64,000 nt of DNA from Paraburkholderia nodosa DSM 21604 (GTDB lineage Bacteria > Pseudomonadota > Gammaproteobacteria > Burkholderiales > Burkholderiaceae). Location of the stretch: positions 62,001 through 126,000 of the forward strand of contig NZ_JAFA01000011.1 in NCBI RefSeq assembly GCF_000519185.1, written 5' to 3'. Every line of letters starts with the position of its first letter. The first letter of the stretch is position 1. This document shows, one piece after another, positions 1-7,505 of the stretch. Under the pieces are notes generated by a model. The model ran no database searches and was not told where the DNA came from. It worked only from the letters and a program-made list of their open reading frames with translations. Position numbers and translations under genes: made by a program.

Positions 1-4
1 GCCC

Positions 5-409
5 ATGACCGCACGCGCGCCCATCTCGTTGCAGGAAATCGAACTCGTCGCCGTTCGCGCACAGGGCGCGGGCGGCCAGAACGTGAACAAGGTGTCGAGC
101 GCGATTCATCTGCGCTTCGACATCCGCGCCTCGTCGTTGCCCGAGGTGCTCAAGATGCGCCTGCTCGCGCTCGCCGACCGGCGGATTACGAGCGAGGGCG
201 TCGTCGTGATCAAGTCGCAGGAATACCGCACCCAGGAACAGAATCGCATGGCTGCGCTTGCGCGCCTCGAGGAGCTGGTCGACAGCGTGAGCGTGACGCG
301 CAAGGCGCGCGTGGCGACGCGCCCCACACGTGCCTCGAAGTTGCGCCGGCTCGACAGCAAGGCGCGTACCGGTGAGCTGAAGGCGGGGCGTCGGCGCGTC
401 TCCGAATAG
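5..409 (+). CDS. arfB: Alternative ribosome-rescue factor ArfB (peptidyl-tRNA hydrolase, GGQ type)
   Basis: ArfB enters the A site of ribosomes stalled without a stop codon and hydrolyses the peptidyl-tRNA. The 134-aa protein has the class I release-factor domain with the catalytic GGQ at residues 23-25, inside [11 protein letters not shown]. It ends in a basic tail rich in Arg and Lys (about residues 95-131), which in this family lies in the mRNA channel. Length matches the family (about 135-140 aa). The ATG at 5 is almost at the window edge, so its ribosome-binding site is outside. The gene is convergent with the minus-strand pair that follows and ends 22 bases before it. Confidence 0.93.
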   Translation: MTARAPISLQEIELVAVRAQGAGGQNVNKVSSAIHLRFDIRASSLPEVLKMRLLALADRRITSEGVVVIKSQEYRTQEQNRMAALARLEELVDSVSVTRKARVATRPTRASKLRRLDSKARTGELKAGRRRVSE

Positions 410-430
410 CGACGAGGACGGCGCGGCGGC

Positions 431-1042
431 TTAACCCGGCACGCGCCACGGGCGCTCGCGCGGCCCGGGCTCGGGCGGAAAGTCCGCGTACAACACGTGC
501 GTCGCGCCGCCGTAGTCGAGCGCGATAGCGGCGGTGTAGCAGAGCTCGCCGTCGTTGAGCGAATCGTGCGGACCCGTCACCGCAACCCGGCCAAGCGCGG
601 CGAGCCCGCGCCGGAAATACTCGCGGCGCGACCAGTTGCTGTCGGTGTCGGGATAGAAAGGTGCGAGGCGCGCGGGCGGCCCGACGCCGGGAACGGCAAT
701 CGAAGGCTCGTGCTGCTCGCCGTGTTCATCCGCGGTGAATACGCGCTGGGCGTGGCTGCCGTTGTCGCCAAAAATTGCCTCGGCGGCCGCTTCGAGCGTT
801 CCGCCACCGGTGGGTACGCGCGCGCCGCGCAGGATGGTGTGCGAGAGCGCGCCGAAATTGACCTGCTCGATGATCTCGGTGCTGCGCTGATAATCGGCGA
901 AGCGCCGCCACATTGACTGCGCGAGCGCGGGCGCGGCGAGGCATGCCATGGAAGGCGGGATGAGGCGATGCCGCGAATAGGCGCTCGCGGCGGGTGCGAG
1001 CGCCTCGCATGCCGCCTGCTGGCGGAACGCTTTGCCGGTCAG
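431..1042 (-). CDS. PDC/Cache-like sensor-domain protein (stand-alone), uncertain CTG start
   Basis: Part of the protein resembles the extracellular PDC/Cache sensory domains often attached to GGDEF or EAL enzymes in this family. It has a WSRREYFRRGL segment, a VTGPHDSLNDGELCYTAAIAL segment and a terminal YADFPP. No output domain and no transmembrane helix follow, so it would act as a lone sensor-type domain. The frame is open far upstream, but the upstream part is low-complexity shadow. No ATG, GTG or TTG occurs near the upstream gene's stop. I place the start at CTG 1042, which overlaps that stop (CTGA). The alternative is ATG at 949, which would drop about 31 conserved-looking residues. 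Ligand unknown. Confidence 0.55.
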   Translation of the reverse strand: MTGKAFRQQAACEALAPAASAYSRHRLIPPSMACLAAPALAQSMWRRFADYQRSTEIIEQVNFGALSHTILRGARVPTGGGTLEAAAEAIFGDNGSHAQRVFTADEHGEQHEPSIAVPGVGPPARLAPFYPDTDSNWSRREYFRRGLAALGRVAVTGPHDSLNDGELCYTAAIALDYGGATHVLYADFPPEPGPRERPWRVPG

Positions 1043-1299
1043 TGCGCCGTGTCGGGCACGTCGAGAATCAGGATGATGGTCCAGTCCGCGTCGCCCTCGT
1101 GATGGTATTGACGCTCTGCCACGATGAACGGCTGCTGTTTGCCAGCCGGGCCGAGAAACAGCACGTCGCCTTCCATCGGCAGGCATTCGACGGGGGGCAG
1201 CGCGAGATACGCGTCCTGGTTGCCGCCGCGCGGCATCAGTTTTTCGATCTTGCGTGAGGCCGCTTCGGTCCATTCGATGTCGAGCTGGATGTTGCTCAT
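1039..1299 (-). CDS. Conserved hypothetical protein, 86 aa
   Basis: This is a small acidic soluble protein without signal peptide or membrane segment. It starts at ATG 1299 behind a clear GGAGA ribosome-binding site. I do not recognise a named family. The sequence has a central LPPVECLPMEGDVLFLG stretch and a beta-rich DWTIILILDV end, which suggests a compact beta fold. Its stop overlaps the putative CTG start of the PDC-like gene, so the two are probably translated from one transcript and may be translationally coupled. Function unknown. Confidence 0.7.
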   Translation of the reverse strand: MSNIQLDIEWTEAASRKIEKLMPRGGNQDAYLALPPVECLPMEGDVLFLGPAGKQQPFIVAERQYHHEGDADWTIILILDVPDTAH

Positions 1300-1341
1300 T
1301 GCGTTTCTCCGCGCGTGGCGCGCACAAAAGGTTGGGTCTAT

Positions 1342-1407
1342 GCCGACCGCGTCTGGCCGACCGCGTCTCGCCGACCGCATCTAGCCGACCGCGTCTGGCC
1401 GACCGGG
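1342..1407. repeat. 14-bp tandem repeat, about 4.6 copies
   Basis: Units GCCGACCGCGTCTG start at 1342, 1356, 1370 and 1384, followed by a partial copy at 1398. They differ by one or two bases. The array lies in the 304-base gap (1300-1603) upstream of the 86-aa gene, within its probable promoter or leader region. Nothing else recognisable is in that gap apart from the terminator at 1507-1542. Confidence 0.9.
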
Positions 1408-1506
1408 GCGTTTTCGAGGTGCGCGACTTTAGCATACCGCGCCGGCGCACCGGCGCGGTGGTGATCCGCGCGCGGGGCCATACACGCAGCGGCGCGGCGT
1501 GGCGAA

Positions 1507-1542
1507 TAAAAAAGCCGATGGCGGCTCGACCGGCATCGGCTT
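1507..1542 (-). terminator. Rho-independent terminator for the 75-aa exported protein gene
   Basis: Read on the minus strand, GCCGATG and CATCGGC pair across a 13-base interior and are followed by a run of T (1513 down to 1507). It lies just downstream of the minus-strand gene ending at 1604. Confidence 0.75.
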
Positions 1543-1603
1543 CATTCCAGGGAAGGCGCTGCCCGCATGAGCAGGGCAGCACGTGGCCAGGCCTCGCCCG
1601 TTC

Positions 1604-1831
1604 TTACTGGGCGGGGGCCTTCTTGTGATGCGGATGCCCCGACTTGTGATGCATCATGGGCGCCGGCGCGGGCGCGGCTTCCTGTTGCTGCTGCAGGGCC
1701 TGCGCGCGTTGCAGGACGTCGTCGGCCTTGGCCGGGTCGGTGCTCATCGTGATGCCGTTATCCGACTGCGCATGCGCAGCGCCCGCCAGTGCGGAAAGTG
1801 AAATCAGGACTGCGAGGGACACTTTTTTCAT
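1604..1831 (-). CDS. Small exported protein with His-rich C-terminus, 75 aa
   Basis: The start at 1831 is fixed by a strong GGAGG ribosome-binding site seven bases upstream. Residues 1-21 form a typical Sec signal peptide (MKK, hydrophobic core, cleavage after AHA). The mature part is about 54 residues, with a QQQQ run, an APAPAP run and a C-terminal stretch with five histidines and two methionines (PMMHHKSGHPHHKK). That composition suggests binding of copper, nickel or another divalent metal in the periplasm, but this is inference. It is monocistronic with its own terminator. No known family recognised. Confidence 0.75.
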   Translation of the reverse strand: MKKVSLAVLISLSALAGAAHAQSDNGITMSTDPAKADDVLQRAQALQQQQEAAPAPAPMMHHKSGHPHHKKAPAQ

Positions 1832-1990
1832 CTTTACCTCCGAAGGAGCGGTTTATGGACCCAGCCGTTACCTGTCCAAGCAGGATGGACATGCCATTCT
1901 AACGATCAAATACTCGCGCCAGATGACATCGTGTAAGCCGTTCGCACGGGAGTTACATCTCGTTACATCTGGCGCCGCCTAACGGTCATA

Positions 1991-2728
1991 CTAGAACCAG
2001 CCGATCATCCGATACACATAAAACTGCGCAACCCCAATCGATTCGTGGAGCGCTGTTTCGGCGGACTTGAGATTCGCGATGCGCGGGAGCAGGCCGCGCT
2101 CGACGCGGCGCACGCTGGAAACCGCAGGCAGCGGGTTCATGTCGAAGCGCCGGAAATCGAGCATCGCGCGGCGCATCTGGTACGAGGACGTCACGAGCAG
2201 GAGCGTTTCGTCGTTGCCGGCCCGGACGATGGGCGCGACGTTGCGCGCGTTCTGATACGTCGTAAGGCTCTGGTTCTCGAGCACGAGATCGGCGCTCGGC
2301 ACGCCGGCGCGCAGCAAGTAGGGCGCGTAGTTGTCGGCCTCGGCGCTCGCATGGTGCTCCGGGTTGCCGCCACTCACGATCACGCGGCACATGCCGCCCG
2401 CGCGCGCGCACTGCGCGTACAGTTCGGCGGCAAGGGCAATGCGTGCGTAGACGTCGCGCGCGGGGAACAGTTGGCCGTGGCGAGATTCGGTGCCGCCGCC
2501 CAGCATGATGATGGCGGTGCGCGCACCGAAGCGCGCCGGGCCGATTTTCGCCTGATCGTAGGGAGTGCGATACAACTCCGGCTGGGCGATATCGAGCAGC
2601 ACCCCGGTGAGCCAGCCGGCCGCGAGCAGCCAGAAGACCCCGGCCGCGCAGGCTGCGACACGCCAGCGCGCGCTGCGCCACAGCAGGCCGAGCGCAACAA
2701 ATAGCACAAACAAAACGAATAGAATCAA
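1991..2728 (-). CDS. YdcF/DUF218 family membrane protein
   Basis: The protein has two N-terminal hydrophobic segments (about residues 1-17 and 24-45) followed by a DUF218 domain. Recognisable family motifs are AIIMLGGG, VIVSGGN, LENQSLTTYQNARN and VTSSYQMRRA. In E. coli relatives (YdcF, SanA, ElyC) the domain is linked to envelope integrity and undecaprenyl-phosphate use, but the biochemical activity is not settled. The 245-aa length is normal. The first codon is TTG at 2728 without a convincing ribosome-binding site. A GTG seven codons further in is an alternative. It is monocistronic on the minus strand. Confidence 0.85.
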   Translation of the reverse strand: MILFVLFVLFVALGLLWRSARWRVAACAAGVFWLLAAGWLTGVLLDIAQPELYRTPYDQAKIGPARFGARTAIIMLGGGTESRHGQLFPARDVYARIALAAELYAQCARAGGMCRVIVSGGNPEHHASAEADNYAPYLLRAGVPSADLVLENQSLTTYQNARNVAPIVRAGNDETLLLVTSSYQMRRAMLDFRRFDMNPLPAVSSVRRVERGLLPRIANLKSAETALHESIGVAQFYVYRMIGWF

Positions 2729-2998
2729 TTTGGATGAGGTAACGTATTGTTTTCGGGAAAATGCGCGTCCGACCGACCTCTGCGCCGCGAGCGTGGCGCG
2801 GCGTTGGCCGTGCGGGAAGCGGTGATGCTGCTTTCACGGGGCCCGGATAACCTGCAGTCCCTGCCGCTGCACAGCGCACGGATGGGGCGCGTGGGCCCGC
2901 CAGGGCACAGTCCGCGCCGTTCTCAGGTCCGCATTGCGCCGCAGCCGGCCCGCGCGAGGCTCAATGATCGCAGGACTGCATTTTAAGAAAGAAGTGAG

Positions 2999-3313
2999 AT
3001 GACCACGTATTCCAACGAAGCAGTACTCGAAGCGCTGAGGCGGGTGCAGTATCGGCAGGTCCCGTGGGCGCGTCGTCCTGAAGTGTTCCAGTATTTGCGC
3101 GATCTCGGCATGATGGACATCGTCCGGCAGCGCACGGTTGCGCCGGCGCCGGGTTTTCATGCGCCGGTCGATATCGCGGTGCTGACCGATCGCGGCCGCG
3201 CCGAATTCGCCCGGCTCGCACGCGACGAGCGCACGCTGCAGTGGAGCGCGCATCGCGTGGCCGACTACGTCGCGGAGCGCGTGCCCCAATCCGGCCTCGA
3301 AGCCAGCCAGTAG
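2999..3313 (+). CDS. Conserved hypothetical protein, 104 aa
   Basis: This is a soluble protein with no signal peptide or membrane helix. The start ATG at 2999 follows an A/G-rich stretch, AAGAAAGAAGTGAG. It is Arg-rich and amphipathic. The LRDLGMMDIVRQR and VLTDRGRAEFARLARDER segments would suit a small helical fold, possibly a winged helix: LTDRGR resembles the wing-side motif of MarR-like proteins. That is a guess from pattern only. I do not recognise a named family. Confidence 0.65.
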   Translation: MTTYSNEAVLEALRRVQYRQVPWARRPEVFQYLRDLGMMDIVRQRTVAPAPGFHAPVDIAVLTDRGRAEFARLARDERTLQWSAHRVADYVAERVPQSGLEASQ

Positions 3314-3336
3314 CGCTGAATCCTCTTAGTCCCGCC

Positions 3337-3367
3337 AAAAAAAAGCCCGCATCGAAAGATACGGGCT
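3337..3367 (-). terminator. Rho-independent terminator, minus strand
   Basis: Read on the minus strand, GCCCGTATC pairs with GATGCGGGC and is followed by eight T. It lies about 185 bases downstream of the exported-protein gene at 3552-3839 and is the best terminator for it. Confidence 0.7.
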
Positions 3368-3551
3368 TACCGGAATTACTGCTGCCACGCTGTGCTTGAT
3401 GGCGTAAGGGTAGACCGCACATGAAGCGCGGTGGTTCCCCGGGGCAGGGTATATGCTGAGCCGCGACGTGCCGGGCGGTCTTGCCGGCGCCCGTCATCGC
3501 GGCGCTTTCATCGGTTCCGGCCGTCCCCTCGATGGTGTTTCGCTGGCCGGC

Positions 3552-3839
3552 TTACCGGCGTTGCGTCGGTTCCTGCTTCTGCGGCGCGCTGCGGCGGGCA
3601 TTGTCCGCAATGTCGCCGCGCAAGTCGCCGCGCGGCACGGGCGGCTTGCCCGCGTTCGGGCCAGGCGCTACGGGCGGCATGGCGCGCGCGCCGGTGCGCG
3701 ATATCGACCATGTCGGTGCGGAGGCATGCGGCGGCTGGGCCGCGGCGCTGAACGACACGAACGAGGCCGTTGGCGCGAAGAGGGCGAGGGTGGACAGCGA
3801 AACCATGATGCCCCGAATGTGCAGGTTCATGGATTTCAT
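3552..3839 (-). CDS. Small exported protein of unknown function, 95 aa
   Basis: The N-terminus from ATG 3839 has the look of a Sec signal: MKSMNLHIRG, then a hydrophobic SLSTLALFAPTASFVSF core, and a cleavage site near SAAAQ. The mature region is Pro- and Arg-rich with no recognised domain. An in-frame codon five residues upstream is an alternative start. I see no strong ribosome-binding site for either. Coding potential is supported mainly by the signal peptide and by the downstream terminator on the same strand, so moderate confidence only. Confidence 0.5.
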   Translation of the reverse strand: MKSMNLHIRGIMVSLSTLALFAPTASFVSFSAAAQPPHASAPTWSISRTGARAMPPVAPGPNAGKPPVPRGDLRGDIADNARRSAPQKQEPTQRR

Positions 3840-4071
3840 GGTGGTTCCCGTCAATCCGGTTGCTTGACGTTAGTGGACATGCTCCTAAGCTAACGTCAGC
3901 CGCGAAAGCGCGCTGTAAATATTGGTAAAGAGATGTATCGCGCGGTGCCGGTCGTCTGGTTGCGGACGCAGCAATGTCGATGCAGCCTGCATCGGCTGGA
4001 GAGGGGCGGCGCTATTGGCGCATGACCGGAAAGCAGTCTGCACTGACCGCGAAATGCGGAAGGAGTCAGAG

Positions 4072-4103
4072 AAAAACACGCCGGGCGCACGAGGCGCCCG
4101 GCG
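4072..4103 (-). terminator. Rho-independent terminator downstream of the orphan transposase-like gene
   Basis: A perfect 10-bp stem (CGCCGGGCGC at 4079-4088 with 4094-4103) and a 5-base loop is followed, on the minus strand, by five T at 4076-4072. It ends the gene at 4125-4526. Confidence 0.85.
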
Positions 4104-4124
4104 GAAAAGCAAGTGAAGCGTGGC

Positions 4125-4526
4125 TCAGGCCATCTTGACCGGCGCGCGCCACGATTCCGGATTGGTCCAGAACGCGCCGCGCAGGCGATCACGGCTGGGC
4201 GGCGCCGGCGGCTTGGTCGCCGTGGCGCCGATACGGCCGCGCAGCGAAATTTCACGTCCGCTCGTGCTAAGCCGCTTGACGATCTCTGCAAGCGTGCCGT
4301 CTGCCTGCCACTCGTCGAAACGACGGCGGCAAGTCGGCGGCGAGGGGTAGCGGCCCGGCAGCTTGGACCAGCCCTCACCCGTCGAAAGCACCCAGAGCAC
4401 CGCGTTGACCACAGCACGCGCTTCGACGCGAGGCCGTCCGCGCCGTTCGCTCCGTGCCGGTTCGGCACAGAACAACGCCTCGACCAGCGCCCATTCGTTG
4501 TCTCTCAAATCGTCGAACAGCATCAT
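4125..4526 (-). CDS. Orphan IS5/IS402-type transposase N-terminal-domain (DUF4096) protein
   Basis: The first 90 residues match the N-terminal DNA-binding domain of IS5-group transposases (OrfA of the IS402 type): DNEWALVEALF, RGRP, VNAVLWVLSTGEGWSKLP, RYPSPPTCRRRFDEW. The DDE catalytic domain is absent, no second ORF follows, and I see no inverted repeats flanking the gene. It has a normal ribosome-binding site (TGAGGTG, start ATG 4526 or 4523) and its own terminator. The C-terminal 40 residues are unlike transposase. It is better read as a remnant or a domesticated DNA-binding protein than as an active element. A paralogue lies at 32517-32978. Confidence 0.75.
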   Translation of the reverse strand: MMLFDDLRDNEWALVEALFCAEPARSERRGRPRVEARAVVNAVLWVLSTGEGWSKLPGRYPSPPTCRRRFDEWQADGTLAEIVKRLSTSGREISLRGRIGATATKPPAPPSRDRLRGAFWTNPESWRAPVKMA

Positions 4527-4911
4527 GTTTCACCTCAGCGAAGCTATCTCCGGTGCGCTGCCCCGCGCTGCGCACTCTTCATGTACTCCCGGCCGGATGC
4601 CGGAGTACCAGGCGGGCCCGGCTGGATCGTCCCGGACTCCATGCTTCCGGTACGTCCATCGAACCTGTGCGTGCCTTAATGCGAAAACCGTGCCAGCACG
4701 TACGTTCTCGTCTTGAAGCCGCGTGGCGCCAAGCCCGCGCGGGAGATTGCCAGGGGCGTATAAGACTCGAAAACACTTATCGAGAAAATCGGGAGAATCA
4801 CCAATCTTGTGCAGGCAAGCCCGTCCGACGTGCGTTTGCGCCGTATTGCTGCATTGCGGCGAACAATGGGCAGTGAGGGTCATCGACCCGTAACAGTGGG
4901 TGTCCGGCATA
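4527..4911. other. Intergenic region without recognised gene
   Basis: This is the divergent spacer between the orphan OrfA-like gene (minus) and lysR (plus). ORFs in it have no ribosome-binding site, signal or family match. Apart from the inverted repeat at its right end (4912-4935) I see nothing that can be named. Confidence 0.4.
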
Positions 4912-4935
4912 GAATTGCATGAAAACGGACAATTC
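4912..4935. promoter_or_regulatory. Inverted repeat in front of lysR, candidate LysR-type autoregulatory site
   Basis: GAATTG at 4912-4917 and CAATTC at 4930-4935 form a perfect 6-bp inverted repeat with 12 bases between them (ATTG-N12-CAAT). It lies 14-37 bases upstream of the lysR start. LysR-type regulators commonly bind T-N11-A palindromes near their own start. The spacing here is one base longer, so the match is approximate. Confidence 0.4.
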
Positions 4936-4948
4936 ATGAGGCGAGTGG

Positions 4949-5851
4949 ATGAATGTGACGCTGCGGCAGTTGCGGGTGTTCATCGAGGTCGCCCGGCTGC
5001 AGAGTTTTAGCCGGGCAGGGGACGAAATCGGGCTCACGCAGTCTGCGGTGAGCCGCTGCGTGCGCGAGCTCGAAGCCGAGATTGGCGTGAAGCTCGTCGA
5101 CCGGACCACGCGCGAGGTGCAGCTCACCGATGTCGGCGCGAACCTGATCGCGAGCATTCCGCGCCTGCTCAACGATCTCGACGACGCCTTGCGCGAGATT
5201 CGCGAGATCGGCGAGCAACGGCGCGGCCGCGTCGTCGTGGCGGCCAGTCCGACGGTCGCGTGCCGCTTGATGCCTCAGGTCGTTGCCGCGTGCGGGCGGC
5301 AGTTTCCCTACATTACGCTTGGATTGCGCGACGACGTGCAGAGCGACGTCGTCCGCAAGATCCGCTCGGGCGAGGTGGACTTCGGTGTCATCATCGGACC
5401 CTTTGCCGCTGAGGATCTCGAAACGGAATGCCTGACCACGGACTCGTTCTGCGTGGTCGTGCGCGGCGATCACGCGCTCGCGTTGAGCCAGGAAGTCCCG
5501 TGGAAGGAGCTGGACGGCGAGCGTCTGGTGATGCTGGACTACGCCTCGGGCAGCCGCCCGCTCATCGACGCCGTGATGAGCGAGCAGGGCGTGCGCGCAC
5601 GCGTGGTGCAGGAGCTGGGTCATCCGGCCACGGTCTTCGGCCTCGTCGAGGCGGGCGTGGGCATCAGCGTGCTGCCCTGGCTCGCGCTGCCGGTGCCGGC
5701 GGGCGCGCCCCTGCTTGCGCGGCCGCTCGTGCCGCGCGCGGAGCGCACCGTCGAGCTCGTGCGGCGGCGGGACCGCTCGCTTTCGCCTGCCGCCGAAGCC
5801 GTCTGGTCGCTGATCCGTCAACTTGCCGGCCAGCCCGAAGCGCAACGCTGA
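4949..5851 (+). CDS. LysR-family transcriptional regulator
   Basis: A 300-aa protein with the standard LysR plan. An N-terminal winged helix-turn-helix spans residues 3-62 (LRQLRVFIEVARLQSFSRAG and LTQSAVSRCVRELEAEIGVKL), followed by a linker helix. The two-lobed effector-binding domain covers about 91-295 (VVVAASPTVACRLMP start, GVGISVLPW near the end). The effector is not predictable. It precedes the aminotransferase by 97 bases on the same strand and may control it or an unlinked target. Classical LysR-target divergence is not seen here. ATG 4949 was chosen because the helix-turn-helix starts right after it. Confidence 0.92.
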   Translation: MNVTLRQLRVFIEVARLQSFSRAGDEIGLTQSAVSRCVRELEAEIGVKLVDRTTREVQLTDVGANLIASIPRLLNDLDDALREIREIGEQRRGRVVVAASPTVACRLMPQVVAACGRQFPYITLGLRDDVQSDVVRKIRSGEVDFGVIIGPFAAEDLETECLTTDSFCVVVRGDHALALSQEVPWKELDGERLVMLDYASGSRPLIDAVMSEQGVRARVVQELGHPATVFGLVEAGVGISVLPWLALPVPAGAPLLARPLVPRAERTVELVRRRDRSLSPAAEAVWSLIRQLAGQPEAQR

Positions 5852-5947
5852 AGCCGCTGCGCTGACGCTTGCAGGCGCGATCCTCATCGCGCGGGGCCGC
5901 GCGCTACACTCCATGTTTTCCCACATTCTGTGCCACCCGGAACCCCG

Positions 5948-7147
5948 ATGAGCGATTTCGACCCGTCGTCCTCCATCTCCCTGCCGCGTGAAGCAGTGCG
6001 TGCGTTGCGCTCGTCGCAGATCCGCGAAGTGGCGAACGCCGGCTTCGGCGTTCCCGACGTGCTGCCGTTCTGGTTCGGCGAGTCGGACCGCGTGACGCCG
6101 CCGTTCATCCGCGAGGCGGCCGCCGAGGCGCTGGGGCGCGGCGACACGTTCTATACGCACAACCTCGGCATCGCGCCGCTGCGCGAATCGCTCGCGCGCT
6201 ACGTGAGCGAACTGCACGGCGCGACGTCGGTGGACAACGTGGCGGTCACGAGCGCCGGCGTCAACGCGCTGATGCTCGCGGCGCAGCTCGTCGTCGGCGC
6301 GGGCGACCGGGTGGTGGCGGTGACCCCGCTGTGGCCGAACCTCGTCGAAATCCCGAAGATCCTCGGCGCCACGGTCGAGACGGTCGCTTTGAGCTACGGC
6401 GAGCGCGGCTGGACGCTCGATCTCGACCGGCTGCTGGCGGCGCTCACGCCCGGGACGCGCCTGCTCATGATCAACTCGCCGAACAATCCGACCGGCTGGG
6501 TGATGACGCGCGACCAGCAGCGTGCGGTGCTCGAGCATTGCCGGCGTCTCGGCATCTGGATCGTCGCCGACGAGGTCTACGAGCGCCTTTATTACGGCGA
6601 CGCGAGTGAGCGCACCGCGCCCTCATTCCTCGATATCGCGTCGCGCGACGAGCGCCTGATCTGCGTCAATTCGTTTTCGAAGGCCTGGCTCATGACCGGC
6701 TGGCGGCTCGGCTGGATGGTCGTGCCGCGCACCTTGACCGACGATCTCGGCAAGCTGGTCGAGTACAACACCTCGTGCGCGCCCTCGTTCGTGCAGCAGG
6801 CCGGCATTGCGGCTGTCGAGCACGGCGAGCCGTTCACGCGCGCGCTGGTGGCCGATCTGCGCGCCTCACGCGACCACCTCGCAGCGGCGCTCGCGAAACT
6901 GCCCGGCGTCGACGTGAAGGTGCCACACGGCGCGATGTACCTCTTTTTCCGGCTGGCAGGCGCGCAGAATAGCCTCGAGCTGTGCAAGGCGCTGGTACGC
7001 GACGCAGGCCTCGGGCTCGCGCCGGGCAGCGCGTTCGGACCGCAAGGGGAAGGCTTCGTGCGCTGGTGCTATGCGTGCGATCCGGCGCGGCTCGACGCAG
7101 GCGTCGAGCGACTCGCGCGCTATCTGGAGGCGGTGCGAGCGTATTGA
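5948..7147 (+). CDS. PLP-dependent aminotransferase, class I/II
   Basis: A fold-type I aminotransferase of 399 aa from ATG 5948 (a GTG at 5930 would add six residues). The PLP-binding lysine is K245 in NSFSKAWLMTGWRLGW. Other family signatures are SPNNPTGWV, the VADEVYERLYY aspartate-tyrosine pair, and FVRWCYACDP near the end, which contains the conserved Arg that holds the substrate carboxylate. It resembles the aspartate/alanine aminotransferase group (AspC/YbdL-like), but the substrate cannot be set from sequence. The lysR gene just upstream is the likely regulator if there is a functional link. Confidence 0.88.
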   Translation: MSDFDPSSSISLPREAVRALRSSQIREVANAGFGVPDVLPFWFGESDRVTPPFIREAAAEALGRGDTFYTHNLGIAPLRESLARYVSELHGATSVDNVAVTSAGVNALMLAAQLVVGAGDRVVAVTPLWPNLVEIPKILGATVETVALSYGERGWTLDLDRLLAALTPGTRLLMINSPNNPTGWVMTRDQQRAVLEHCRRLGIWIVADEVYERLYYGDASERTAPSFLDIASRDERLICVNSFSKAWLMTGWRLGWMVVPRTLTDDLGKLVEYNTSCAPSFVQQAGIAAVEHGEPFTRALVADLRASRDHLAAALAKLPGVDVKVPHGAMYLFFRLAGAQNSLELCKALVRDAGLGLAPGSAFGPQGEGFVRWCYACDPARLDAGVERLARYLEAVRAY

Positions 7148-7266
7148 GCCGGCACGGGCGTGCGTAGGGCCGGCATGCGCCGCGCCATGCGGCCGTGTGG
7201 CGCGAGCGCACATAAAGCGATGGCGGGGCCCGGATTAAAATGAGGCCGCTCATGCGGAATGGCGTC

Positions 7267-7295
7267 TTTACGCACCCAGCGTTTTTGCGTAATAT
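7267..7295 (+). promoter_or_regulatory. Candidate sigma-70 promoter for scpB-rluB
   Basis: TTTACG (7267-7272), a 17-base spacer and TAATAT (7290-7295) fit a sigma-70 promoter in the 358-base gap 7148-7505. It would give a leader of about 200 bases. I see nothing else in that gap. Confidence 0.4.
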
Positions 7296-7505
7296 GGCGC
7301 TCAGTCAAGCGAATCCCTGCGGGAATTTCGCGGCTCCCTCCGGCTGGGTCTGGCTCTTGCCTGAATTTCGACCCCCCGGTGCGTGCTCCCATCAATATGA
7401 CCGATCAGAATCGGGCGAGCGCGTCTCCAGTTCCATATCGTCTTTCGTCTGTCTGATCCGGTTCCTTGAACCTGATTTACCTTACTTAGGGTCTGACCTG
7501 GCTGC

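Noticed and set aside
1342-1407. A CRISPR array at the 14-bp repeats
   Set aside because: The units are directly adjacent without spacers and are much too short.
4125-4526. Calling the two OrfA-like genes active insertion sequences
   Set aside because: Neither has a DDE domain, a second ORF or terminal inverted repeats that I can find, and both have their own terminators.
4530-4937. A 135-codon minus-strand frame between lysR and the first orphan transposase-like gene
   Set aside because: No ribosome-binding site, uneven composition and no domain. It runs through the probable promoter region of both neighbours.
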